Source: Argyresthia goedartella
Taxonomy: Eukaryota > Arthropoda > Insecta > Lepidoptera > Argyresthiidae
Assembly (NCBI GenBank): GCA_949825045.1
Contig: OX463832.1
Coordinates: forward strand, 23,182,552-23,246,551
Direction: 5' to 3'
Length of the DNA stretch: 64,000 nucleotides
Under the pieces are notes generated by a model. The model was not told where the DNA came from and made no database searches. It worked only from the letters and a program-made list of their open reading frames with translations. Below are positions 54,786 to 64,000 of this stretch, in pieces. Numbering within the stretch: the first letter of the stretch is position 1; each line of letters opens with the position of its first letter. Both the position numbers and the translations under genes were made by a program.

Positions 54786-55470
54786 GTATTTCATCGCACA
54801 TCAAAAAAAAAACAGCAAAAACACTTTTTATGTTTGAAATATTTAATGAGTACTTAAGTTTATGTTATTATCATGTTTTGTTATATTTGCTGTGCTAATC
54901 AGTATTTTTGATGTGCAGTTTAATATTTCCCTTAATTATTTTCTCAGTGAAGTCAACCATTAATTAAAATAAGTAGGTACTTACTATCGTCACTTATGTC
55001 CTCTTCAATATGTCATAAACTAATTAATTACTTAGCAACTCACTAACGCAAAGGAATATTGACTTCCCAAGCTTAATTATCAATTTAATTATTGGCCACG
55101 AATATTCCACGAGTGTTGCAACGATGTCGAGTTCACCACAAAACCACTAAAAAGACTAGAGCTTGTTTAGGTACTTTTTAATAATATTTTCTCAGATATG
55201 TACTTATTCTTTTAGTACTACCCACGTCCTAATTGGACGGCACCTATCGACTGACTGGTTAGTGGTCTGGTCTGCTCACTCGACTGATTATTCATGCATA
55301 TGCAATGATGTACCGCAGTTAATTTGTTTATTGAGATAATAATATCTCGCGGTTTTAATAATACTTATCAGTAGGGAGCTTGCGGCTTCGGCCGTCACGA
55401 CCAGACATTTTTAGATATTCCGGTACACAATGGAGGGTTTTATGGTGTAGAATTTTTTGTAATTTCTTTA
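54786..55470. other. No gene recognised
   Basis: AT-rich, no repeats beyond short ones. Confidence 0.3.
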
Positions 55471-55475
55471 TTGTC

Positions 55476-55745
55476 TTGCTTGCTTCTCACAAAGGAGATG
55501 CGGGTTCGATTCCTGACCATGTACCAGTGAGATAAATAATTTATCTTAAGGACATCATACGGACATTCTAACGGTGATGGAAAACATCGAGAGGAAACCT
55601 TCATTACTCCATTGTTGCGGCGATGGGCTAACCCCCTGTCACGCAAAATGGAGTATAAAATAACTGGCTGAAAGTGGGCACAATTGTGCTTCTGCCACCC
55701 CATATGGGAAAAGGCGTTAAGCTATGTGTGTATGTGTGTTCTTTA
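55476..55745 (+). mobile_element. SINE family 3, copy b (head truncated)
   Basis: Begins inside the tRNA-like head (CTTGCTTCTCACAAAGGAGA), keeps box B GGTTCGATTCC and the full body to GCCACCCCATATGGGAAAAG, with a TGTGTATG tail. Confidence 0.85.
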
Positions 55746-55747
55746 TT

Positions 55748-55862
55748 CTTTATGTATGTCTATTTTATCTATACAAAAAATAGACATACAGTTAACATAT
55801 AATAGAAAAAACATGAACAAAGGCAAGCTTGTCTCTAAAAAGAGATTTCTTCCAGCAAACTA
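55748..55862 (-). mobile_element. LINE B 3' UTR fragment
   Basis: In inverse, the family B end with GTCTCTAAAAAGAGATTTCT before TCCAGCAAAC; ATAAAGAATAA-type sequence marks the 3' side. Confidence 0.7.
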
Positions 55863-56058
55863 AGATGGTAGGAAAGGTGATGGTTGAGCGGGGGAAGACC
55901 TGCGCGTACATTGTGTTAAAATCTGACTTGAATGAACGAATTTTGATTTTTTTGTTAACAATAAAACTCTATAAATACTACGAGTAACGTATACCACAAA
56001 CAATATTATACTGATAACCCTAATTTCTAAAAATAGATTGCATACATAATGACTTAAA

Positions 56059-56305
56059 TAATAATAATAACTTGGACACTATTTACACACATCTAGCCCC
56101 AAACTAGGATTCCCTGTATCTTGAGTACTAGACAACGATACACATACTTATATAGATAAATATTATACTTAGATAGATAAACAACCATGACTAGGGTACA
56201 AACATCCGTTCTCATCAAACAAATATTTGCCCCCACCGGGACTCGAACCCGGGACCCTTGGCTTCGTAGGCAGCGTCACTGCCGACTCGGCCATTCGGCT
56301 CGTCA
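56059..56305 (-). mobile_element. SINE family 1, copy g
   Basis: Complete: head at the right (box A in CGACTCGGCCATTCGG on this strand, box B GGACTCGAACC), tail AATAATAATAA at 56058-56070. It abuts LINE B5. Confidence 0.9.
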
Positions 56306-56339
56306 ACGTAACAATATATATAAACCGTATAATACAATA

Positions 56340-57194
56340 ATACATACCAGTTTAGAATATATTTAGAGATGGACTGTCCCTGATAGTGCAGGGAAGCTCA
56401 TTCCACAGTTGTATGGGCGGATTCTGCAGTTGAGCGTTCTGGAGCTTTAAGCGTAGACGCCATATGAGTTCTCCGAGGCCTGCTGGAAGAAAGAAATTCG
56501 AAACGATCACGCAGGATGTTAGGGCAACGAGGGTTCCACAAAGTAGTATAAAGAAAACACATCAGCTTATGAGAGTCCCGTCGAAGCCGGATCTGTAGCC
56601 ACTTCAGCTCCCTGCGATGCTGAGATACGTGGCCATACTTGCGCAGTCCGAAGATGAACCGAATCCCGAGATTTTTGAAGTCGTTCGTGTTTGTTCAGAT
56701 GTTCTTCATTTGCGCTGACCCAGCAAACATCAGCATAATCAATGAGGGGGAGAAGAAGGGACTGAGCGAGAGATATTTTGATCTGGCGAGGAATAAAGTT
56801 CTGAAGTCTCCTGAGAGAGTGAAGGGTTGCGTAAACTCGTGCTGACCTCATTAACATGCATTGACTAGGACAATTGATTATCGAATATGACACCTAGGTT
56901 TTTAGCTTTATCGCTATACATGATTACAGTACCGTTATAAGTTACAGAAGGGACAGACAATTGCTGCAACGTGTTTAATGAGTGTCTGGTACCTATACTC
57001 ATGGCCTGGGACTTATTCGGATTAACCAGCAACCCAAGTGACGATGCCCATCCACTAATACCAGCCAAGTCAGCGTTTAACGCCTCCACAGCGGAATTTA
57101 CATCATCAGGAGAGAAGTGACGATAGATCTGAAGGTCATTCGCGTAGAGATGATAGGAAGAAGCTAGTACGCGCCCAGCTGTCGAATAGAACAC
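56340..57194 (-). pseudogene. LINE B, copy B5: RT C-terminal half
   Basis: Frame 57194-56865 gives VLASSYHLYANDLQIYRHFS (second catalytic Asp of YADD changed to Asn-Asp order, YAND), GLLVNPNKSQAMSIGTRHS and KAKNLGVIFDNQLS. Frame 56893-56567 gives VYATLHSLRRLQNFIPRQIK and LIDYADVCWVSANEEHLNK. LWNELPCTIRDS-like sequence near 56400 closes it. At least two frameshifts. It stops abruptly at 57194, where LINE H begins. Confidence 0.8.
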
Positions 57195-57265
57195 TTGTGC
57201 TATTGGTTACTAACTAACTTGCAAGTTATCTTTAAACTACCCACTTAATTTCGTTGGTATATAAC

Positions 57266-58246
57266 ATGGTGTTTAAAAAGTGCTTTACATGTAGTAAAAA
57301 CATCACGAAAAAGGACCCTGGCATAGAGTGCAGCAGGTGTGAAAAGTGTGTGCATGCAACTGCGGAATGTGCCAACATCTCCAACAAGCAGATCGCTGCA
57401 CTTCGCGCCACTAACGGACTGGAGTGGAGCTGCGAGGAGTGCCTGGGAGGAATGTCGAAACGTTCCTCCTTCTTTATACCAGAAGATGAGACAGATGTGG
57501 ACCTAGATGATACAAGGAAATCTGTTACTATCGATGTTAAGAAACTTCTGGCTGACATTACAACTGAAATGAGGAAGACGATTAAACAAGAATTAGCAGA
57601 GTTCCAATCTTCACTCGAGTTTATAAGCGAACAAGTATCTGGAATCGAGGAGACCCTGAGAAACCAGAGTTCTAAGATAAAACAACTCGAGAATAAAAAC
57701 ACAGACCTAATTAACAAAAACAAAAACCTTGAGCTACGTATTCGCACAATGGAGCAGCGTCAACAGGATTATGAACAGCAACAGCTATCGAACTCACTGG
57801 AGATAGCAGGAATACCGAAGGTGACTGATAAGGAAGATGTCTCCCTGCTGATGATGACGGTAGCAGAAAAACTGGACGTAAAAGCCGATGATGTAGTGTG
57901 CGCCCGTCGTGCTACTGGCCGCAAGGAGAAACCTGGGGCCATCCTCGTCGAGATGCGTTCGAGAGCCAGCCGCGACCAGTGGGTGAAGTGTGGCAAGGAC
58001 AAGAAGCTGACGGTGGTGAACATCCTCGCTTCGTCTGCACCAACAGGATCATCTGCAGAACGTGTTTACATCAGAGAAGCCCTGTCCCATCACACCAAGA
58101 CCTTACTATACCAAGCCGGTCAAAGCCTGCGCCCTACCTTTCAATATGTGTGGTGTAAAGAGGGAAAAGTCCTGGCTAGGAAAGATAAGGACGCCAAAGT
58201 TATCCCGATTTTCTCAAAGAGTGATATTGATATGTTGCTAAATTAA
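57266..58246 (+). CDS. LINE H ORF1: PHD-like finger, coiled coil, RRM-like domain
   Basis: 326 residues from the ATG in ATAACATGGTG. Cysteines at FKKCFTC, IECSRCEKCVH, AEC and WSCEEC make a PHD-type zinc finger in the first 60 residues. A coiled coil spans about 95-170. SNSLEIAGIPKVTDKEDVSL begins the RRM-like domain, and FQYVWCKEGKVLARKD the C-terminal domain. The layout equals that of LINE C ORF1. It binds LINE RNA in the retrotransposition particle by family analogy. The stop overlaps an ATG as TAATG. Confidence 0.88.
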   Translation: MVFKKCFTCSKNITKKDPGIECSRCEKCVHATAECANISNKQIAALRATNGLEWSCEECLGGMSKRSSFFIPEDETDVDLDDTRKSVTIDVKKLLADITTEMRKTIKQELAEFQSSLEFISEQVSGIEETLRNQSSKIKQLENKNTDLINKNKNLELRIRTMEQRQQDYEQQQLSNSLEIAGIPKVTDKEDVSLLMMTVAEKLDVKADDVVCARRATGRKEKPGAILVEMRSRASRDQWVKCGKDKKLTVVNILASSAPTGSSAERVYIREALSHHTKTLLYQAGQSLRPTFQYVWCKEGKVLARKDKDAKVIPIFSKSDIDMLLN

Positions 58247-58420
58247 TGTTTGTAAATAATCTATGTACCGTATATCCTAAGTCCCTTCCTTACTAAATTC
58301 AATTTAACAAGTACCTCTAACATTACCGAACTATCTAATTGCACCAACATAAACACCTATTTTCAATACATACCACACAAACACATTCGTATTTCATGTC
58401 TACATGTAAACATAAGATCG

Positions 58421-61273
58421 ATGTTGAAAAACTTTGTTAAGCTTGTCCAAATTATAGATGGATGTCCACATAATATTGACATAATTACAGTTACAGAAGC
58501 AGGCATTTCTGACAGTATACCAAATTTATTCCAAATCTCAGGCTACACAATGTACACACGGTTACGTAATAATCAAAAAGGCGGTGGAATAATAATGTAT
58601 GTTCGCAATAACCTTAAATTTACACCAAAATCTAACATCACATACACCTTCGAAAACCTGACTGGCATAGCTAAAACTCCCACAAATGATGTAATTTATG
58701 TGTGTGCAATTTATAGACCTCCCTCGAAAAACAAAACAATTTTTATCAGTGAACTCAACCGGCTGATTTCCCACAACAGTTCAGATTCTAACATAATGAT
58801 TTTATTGGGTGATATCAACATCGATCTTAAGTTACACAATTCACATAGGAACTCGTATGTTGACATGCTTTCTGTGTACGGACTAACGTGTGGAATCACT
58901 GATTACACCCGAATCGAGAATCGCAATAGTCTGGTGACAAAATCCTGCATAGATCATATTTTTATTCGATGCCACACGTTAGAACAGTACACCGCGGCAG
59001 TCGATACTGTGCTGGCAGATCATCGCGTCACAATTACCAGCCTCGTTGGTTTGCCGCCGCCCGGCAAGACCGATATACAGGCTGCTCCAATAACGCAATA
59101 TATGCAATCGGTAAACCGTATCGATTTAATTACTAAATTAAATGATAATAACTGGAACCAAACATACGAGATGAAAACGGCTGATGAAATCCTTAAATTT
59201 ATAAAAAAAACGTTCCAAGAAGCCTTAGAATCATCCACAAAACTTAAGAAAAAACGTGAGTTTAGTAGAAGTCGTGAACCCTGGATAAACAAAACTGTTC
59301 TACAACTTAGTGAAAAAAGGGATACTCTTTTTGGGCTCTGGAGGAAAAATACAACTAACCACAAACTTAGACTACAGTATAATAAAACACGGAATAAAAC
59401 TAATAAAATAATTGAATACTATAGAAATAAATATTACCAAAATAAAATAAGAGATAGCTATGGAAGCCCTAGGAATCTATGGAAGATAATTAATTCTATT
59501 TGTGGTAGAATATCCAAGAGCATCGATGACGCAATAATAGATGCTTTTAGATCCGAAAACATATCAGATATTGAAATCGCAAACAGATTTGCTACAGAGT
59601 TCGACGAATCCGTCAAAAAGATTATTCCGCAGTGTAGAAATACTCTGTTGGACGATGCCAGTTGCAGCAAAGTGGCAAATGTCAGCATGCGATTCCATAA
59701 AGCCACCCCACGAAGCATTCTGAAAATCACTCGGAACCTGAATAGCAGGAAGGCGTCGGGCTTAGATAATATTAAAATTCTGGACATAAAACAAATTAGT
59801 GACAAAATCTCTGGTGCAATAGCGCATCTCATTAATACTAGCATAGAAACCGGTAAATATCCGGATGATCTAAAACTGGGCTGCGTTAGACCACTATTTA
59901 AAAAAGGTAAACGTGGCAATGTTGCCGATTACCGACCTATCACTTTATTGCCATCAGTCGACAAAATAGTTGAGAGGTTTGTTTGTGAGCAGATACATAA
60001 CTTTTATCAAAAAGAAGAGATTATAAACCACAACCAATTCGGCTTTCAGCCTAAGAAAAGCACAACATCTCTGCTATCTAAATTTACAGATCACGTAAAC
60101 AGTTCACTTAATGATAAGAAACTTGTCCTTGCACTTTTTATAGATTTTTCCCGAGCATTTGATACCCTAGACCATAATCTGCTCACAAATAAACTAGGTA
60201 ACTGTGGTATCAGAGGCCCACTACAAGCCTGGTGTGCTGACTACCTCAGAAACCGTCATTTTTGCGTTAAAATCGGGGAAAGCCTTAGTAAAAACAACCT
60301 CGTATCTCATGGCACAGCCCAGGGATCAGTATTAGGACCCCTTCATTTTATAACCTACATCAATGATATGGTGAATGTACTCACCTTCAGCACTCCCTAT
60401 CAATTTGCGGACGACACATGTCTGATCATTGCCAGCAGTGACGTAGACACTGCACTTGAGAGCCTCCAGTTTGACTTTGACAACTTGTGTAGGTGGTGTC
60501 ACGACGTAGGTTTGGTTTTAAATGCACAGAAAACCAAGCTTATGCACATTAAATCACCATATCTGAAGAGTAAGCGGCCAGCTGATCTCATTGCGCATAC
60601 GCATGATTGTATGCACAGTCCAAATGACAGTAAATCTTGCCAATGCCCTTCCATCGATGTCGTTGACAAGCACTCTTACCTAGGTCTTATCATCGATGCA
60701 AAGTTCAGCTGGGGACCTCATATACAGCGGGTATGCGACAAACTCAGGGCTCTCGCTGCATCATTTTATGTCGTAAGAAATAGAATACCTTTTAAGACAC
60801 GACTCATGCCGTATAATGCCTTAATTGACTCCATAGTATCGTATGGTTTATCTAGCTACGGACGAACTTATAAAACTTACCTCGATCAAATATTGTCATT
60901 ACAAAATAAATTACTTAAATTGATTGTTCCATATAATATAAAATGCGCATACTCCGAAAATAATGAGCCAAACTTGTTTACTTATAGTGGCACACTTCCT
61001 ATTCACACCAAAGTTAAGTTTAACTTACTGAAAGAGGAATTCTTTAACAACACCATACAACACACAATAGATCACCCCGTAGGCACACGTCGCAAAGCTC
61101 AAGGCAATCTCACCACTACCCGCGCTAATAACTATTACGGCGAGCGGACGACTGCCTATTTGATTCCGAGACTAATAAACAGCTTACCCACATATCTAAA
61201 ACATTCAATAAATCACAATAACATAAAATGGAAACTCAAGAAACATTTCTCCCTTTCCATCCTCAACCCCTAA
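58421..61273 (+). CDS. LINE H ORF2: APE endonuclease and reverse transcriptase
   Basis: 950 residues from the first in-frame ATG, no stop. Endonuclease: TVTEAG (Glu 26), ILLGDINID (130-135), SCIDHIF (175-181) and LADH (198-201). RT: LFIDFSRAFD (Asp 575), GTAQGSVLGPL (631-641) and FADDTC (662-667). A Cys/His cluster spans 726-742 (AHTHDC to CQCP), then YLGLIIDAKFSWGPHI and SSYGRTYKTYLDQI. The conserved endonuclease start HIRISCLHVNIRS is encoded in frame just before this ATG (58382-58420), so translation must begin upstream or this copy has lost its start. The protein nicks target DNA and primes reverse transcription. Confidence 0.92.
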   Translation: MLKNFVKLVQIIDGCPHNIDIITVTEAGISDSIPNLFQISGYTMYTRLRNNQKGGGIIMYVRNNLKFTPKSNITYTFENLTGIAKTPTNDVIYVCAIYRPPSKNKTIFISELNRLISHNSSDSNIMILLGDINIDLKLHNSHRNSYVDMLSVYGLTCGITDYTRIENRNSLVTKSCIDHIFIRCHTLEQYTAAVDTVLADHRVTITSLVGLPPPGKTDIQAAPITQYMQSVNRIDLITKLNDNNWNQTYEMKTADEILKFIKKTFQEALESSTKLKKKREFSRSREPWINKTVLQLSEKRDTLFGLWRKNTTNHKLRLQYNKTRNKTNKIIEYYRNKYYQNKIRDSYGSPRNLWKIINSICGRISKSIDDAIIDAFRSENISDIEIANRFATEFDESVKKIIPQCRNTLLDDASCSKVANVSMRFHKATPRSILKITRNLNSRKASGLDNIKILDIKQISDKISGAIAHLINTSIETGKYPDDLKLGCVRPLFKKGKRGNVADYRPITLLPSVDKIVERFVCEQIHNFYQKEEIINHNQFGFQPKKSTTSLLSKFTDHVNSSLNDKKLVLALFIDFSRAFDTLDHNLLTNKLGNCGIRGPLQAWCADYLRNRHFCVKIGESLSKNNLVSHGTAQGSVLGPLHFITYINDMVNVLTFSTPYQFADDTCLIIASSDVDTALESLQFDFDNLCRWCHDVGLVLNAQKTKLMHIKSPYLKSKRPADLIAHTHDCMHSPNDSKSCQCPSIDVVDKHSYLGLIIDAKFSWGPHIQRVCDKLRALAASFYVVRNRIPFKTRLMPYNALIDSIVSYGLSSYGRTYKTYLDQILSLQNKLLKLIVPYNIKCAYSENNEPNLFTYSGTLPIHTKVKFNLLKEEFFNNTIQHTIDHPVGTRRKAQGNLTTTRANNYYGERTTAYLIPRLINSLPTYLKHSINHNNIKWKLKKHFSLSILNP

Positions 61274-61483
61274 TTATATAACTAGGTACCTAATTGTCTT
61301 GTATGTAATATTACCAACTTGCTAGTTACTTTGTAATCTAATCTAAGAAATAGTGTAAATACCTACTTGTAATTATTTCTGCGTAACACGGAACCACGCA
61401 CAAACCTACGTGGTTTTTGTGGTTCTTTCAAATGAACTTGTATTATATTTTGGTTTGTAATAAATAAATAAAAAAAAAAAAAA

Positions 61484-62160
61484 AAAGAAGAAAGGACATC
61501 GGATATGGAATTGATAAATATTGAAAACAGAAGAGGCATTTTTTCAATATTTTCTTGTAGATATTAGAATATGTTTACTATAGAGACAGATCTATAGGTA
61601 TGGGATATACTATATGTATATGAAGCTCTATTCTTCACTTTGCTATGATATTTCGGTTCACCATAAAAGGGGTATTGGGTATAGACTGTAAATCCAGTTT
61701 TTGTTTGGCAAAATACTGGTTTTTCCTGACTGAATTACTGAAGAGCGACAAAAATCACGGGCTTCGTTTGACAAAATTACTGAATAGTGCGACTAGAAAT
61801 CTAAAAACAGAAACTTGAAAACCTTAATAAAACATAAAAAACAAAACGGGCGTTTGATTGTGTTGTTCTTACATGTTCAACCTAAAACGAAGGATAAAGG
61901 GGGCTTCGCTTCTTTACACTTTATTTAAACCATTCAGTAATTTAGTCGCGCAAATCAGTAATTTTTTCGTTCATTTCCGCTGTCCATGGTCATTTGCTCA
62001 ATAGTTTTGTATTCGGTCGTTTCATTACTCCAGCAGCTTATCCAACAAATAACGCGACGACGACACTTTAGTTATCCATTATCCGACTGTTTTGTAATCC
62101 GTTTATCTTTACTTAGTAACTGATCTAAATATATGACGTTAATTATAAGCTTTTATTTAG
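61484..62160. repeat. Unassigned; includes dispersed repeat 'Rx', copy 3
   Basis: 61680-61930 shares AAACGGGCGTTTGATTG, TTCTTACATGTTCAACCTAA and GAAGGATAAAGGGGG with the other Rx copies. 61960-62030 resembles 5150-5185. No genes. Confidence 0.45.
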
Positions 62161-62162
62161 TT

Positions 62163-62357
62163 TGACGACCCGAATGGCCGAGTCGGCAGTGTCCCTGCCT
62201 ACGAAGCCAAGTGTCCCGGGTTCGAGTCCCGATGGGGGCGAATATTTGTTTGATGAGAACGAATGTTAGTACCCTAGTCATGGTTGTTTATCTATCTAAG
62301 TATAATATTTATCTATATAAGTATGAGTATCGTTGTCTAGTACCCAAGATACAGGGA
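62163..62357 (+). mobile_element. SINE family 1, copy h (3'-truncated)
   Basis: Head TTGACGACCCGAATGGCCGA and box B GGTTCGAGTCC; ends at GATACAGGGA, lacking the last 60 bases and the ATT tail. Confidence 0.88.
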
Positions 62358-62364
62358 TTAAGTT

Positions 62365-62458
62365 GTCCATATATTTTAAACAAATGGAATGGGAGGAATG
62401 TTCTTAGATAGGGGAAGCCTTTGCCAAGCAGTGGGAGACTATGCAGGCTAAATAAAAA
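62365..62458 (+). mobile_element. LINE 3'-end fragment
   Basis: GGGGAAGCCTTTGCCAAGCA then GTGGGAGACTATGCAGGCTA and an A-rich tail, related to the fragment at 51925. Confidence 0.6.
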
Positions 62459-62499
62459 AATATATGATATTAAATATTGTCAAATTGTTTGGGTCAGAC

Positions 62500-62668
62500 G
62501 CATATTGTCCTAAAGTCCTAAAATGTCCTAAACGCAAAATACCCCAAACGCAAAATGCCACAAATTTTTAATACCTTAAACGCACAATGAGTCAAACGCA
62601 AAATGACATAAACGCAAGTGGTCCTAAATGTCCTGAACGCATAATGCACTGATCGCATAATGTCCTCA
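62500..62668 (+). repeat. Degenerate minisatellite of ACGCAAAATG units
   Basis: About ten units of 15-18 bp built on AAACGCAAAATGCCCC and TGTCCTAAACGCA. No flanking termini seen. Confidence 0.8.
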
Positions 62669-62894
62669 GGCTGTCATCAAATTTTACCTTATTAGTAAAA
62701 GTGATAATAAAACATTTGCCAACGCTGAGGTACACAAGATTAGATTCGCACCACCCGGTTACCTTACGCAAATCGTCCTACAGAAACTCGCAGTCATAAA
62801 TGCTAATAATTATGGAGAATATTATCAAGTCGGCATTATACATTAAGCATAGGCTTCTTATATTTTTGACAATTACATAATGACAATGATGATA

Positions 62895-63125
62895 AATAGA
62901 AGAGACCCAAGATTCGATTCTTGCGGGGACCCTGAAATAATAGCCTCCCCTAATGCAACTGGCTGCGTTTTTTGAGGTAGGTAGGACTCCAACCATCTGT
63001 ACAAGGAGCCCCATATATTCCATACGAGGCGATTTTTCTATATAAATATACATGGTTCACCTTATCAAATGCCTTGCTAACATCTGTATACGGCAATTGC
63101 ATCTACCTGACCATTTGTACCTACC
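62895..63125 (-). pseudogene. LINE reverse transcriptase fragment (minus)
   Basis: Read on the minus strand: GTNGQVDAIAVYTDVSKAFD, KVNHVYLYRKIASYGIYGAP, then after a shift YLKKRSQLH. This is RT block with the first catalytic Asp (YTDVSKAFD), as in LINE C. Nothing of the remaining protein is close by. Confidence 0.75.
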
Positions 63126-64000
63126 AAAAGACTTACCTTAAAAGCATCCAAACCCCAAATTATCAAAAGCTAAAATTGACTGTCGTCCAATCGCGTCGCT
63201 TTACTGAACTGTCTATGTCTACCGGAATAGGACCCCGGCACTAGTCCCAATGAGTAATTTTCTGATGGAAACAAAAACAAACAGCTCGCCTTTGGGGGCA
63301 TGATGGGATTTCTCAGAAAGACGATTTCTCTAAATGGGGATATCTCATAATAGAGATTGGGAGATAGCAAAATGGGCTTGGGTATATTTCGCTACAAAAG
63401 TGAATATTTGAATAATTTAAACAAAAAGTAAAACTATAAAAAAAACCTATTTGACTAGTGCGTATCCCAACCCAAACCTACCTACCTAGAATGGCACCTA
63501 ATCTGAAAAGCCAATTTCTAGTGTAGCTGGAGTTCTATCTGTCGTTAAGTTCTATTTGTTTCTTCAAATAATCTAACGCATCCTAACCACATTTGAGTTT
63601 AATTTTGCCAGTGTGAAGTGTATTTGAAAGATCACGTGAGGAGTTTTTGAACCTAACCTCAGATGAATGAAACTCTTTGCCTCCAACTACGCCTGCGCCA
63701 CCAAGCGGGAGAAAAAGCCATTATGTGGTTATCCGATTATAATCTGTAGTCTTGCAGTTTCTACCAATATACTCTCTGGTCTTTATCATCATTTTCACAT
63801 TCAAGTGGAACTTGGGCAAGTGAAGTTCATAAGTGAAAGTTGTATTACATGAAGTTATGCCTCTGTTTCATGTAGTTATGCCGTGCCTCTGCCACCCCAT
63901 CCGGAAAACTTGTTATTATTTTTGCACAGGAGTTTTAACTACTCCGGATAGAACTCTGCCCACATCGACTGCTCTTTATATCCCCAATTTGTTAACTCCT
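63126..64000. other. No gene recognised; SINE family 3 tail near 63850-63905
   Basis: TGAAGTTATGCCTCTG and GCCTCTGCCACCCCATCCGG match the SINE 3 / family F arm end. Otherwise unassigned, with an AGAAATCGTCTTTCTGAG-type stem near 63310. Confidence 0.4.

Larger units (their letters stand above)
57195..61483 (+). mobile_element. LINE H, apparently full length with intact ORFs
   Basis: A short 5' UTR, ORF1 (57266-58246), a 174-base gap, ORF2 (58421-61273), a 3' UTR with GTAATAAATAAAT, and a pure A run at 61468-61483. No target duplication was confirmed. It lies against LINE B5, probably inserted in it. Both ORFs lack stops, so it is the best candidate for a recently active LINE here. Confidence 0.88.

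Noticed and set aside
57254..57265. Earlier TTG start for LINE H ORF1
   Set aside because: A normal ATG follows four codons later, and the zinc finger begins after it.

Overview
The window reads as nuclear DNA of an insect, most likely a moth or butterfly (Lepidoptera). Pointers are a piggyBac element with TTAA target duplications, a maT-type (DD37D) mariner, tRNA-derived SINEs, many 5'-truncated non-LTR retrotransposons (LINEs) and a family beginning AGGGTTCC that I recall from lepidopteran genomes. Introns, microsatellites and AATAAA-type 3' ends are eukaryotic. There is no operon, rRNA gene, functional tRNA gene or CRISPR array. Almost everything recognisable is mobile DNA, much of it nested. 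The one candidate host-gene piece is a signal-peptide first exon at 42013-42173 (minus), possibly of the yellow/major royal jelly protein family.

1-16 kb: a hAT-type MITE with 8-bp target duplication (320-775), a Tc1/IS630 transposase relic (about 1240-1725), a decayed LINE (2330-5105) broken by a double fold-back element, and a TIR element carrying about 17 tandem 38-bp units (5191-5908). A large repeat family without a name I know ('family F') occurs in three copies (about 5950-6660, 8121-10150, and 10151-13362 continuing at 20736-21440). It has inverted arms, a minisatellite core and a conserved 30-bp exon-like cassette. Two related LINE copies (family B) lie at 11075-12889 and 14203-15906; the first sits in family F with an 11-bp target duplication.

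16-34 kb (mostly minus strand): LINE C with a zinc-finger ORF1 (16235-20400), LINE D with an SGNH-hydrolase-like ORF1 and tandem 239-bp 5' units (24911-30130), a 151-bp tandem array (31800-32403), a second SINE family and more double fold-back copies.

34-43 kb: a complete piggyBac element (34848-41347, TIR CCTCTCCTTTCCCG, TTAA duplicated) sits inside a double fold-back element. Its transposase gene appears to have four phase-0 exons but carries one in-frame stop and lacks its C-terminus. The possible host exon follows, then a SINE split by a retroposon, a TIR element and a SINE with a 5S-rRNA-like segment.

43-64 kb: a LINE (about 47530-50246) is interrupted by a solo LTR and by an apparently intact maT mariner; the LINE reading frame is restored if each insertion and one target copy are removed. 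Several LINE 3' fragments, three SINE families and microsatellites follow. LINE H (57195-61483) keeps both ORFs open and ends in a clean A tail, so it looks youngest. The modules depend on each other: LINEs supply the enzymes that copy the SINEs, and intact DNA transposases could mobilise the TIR-only derivatives.
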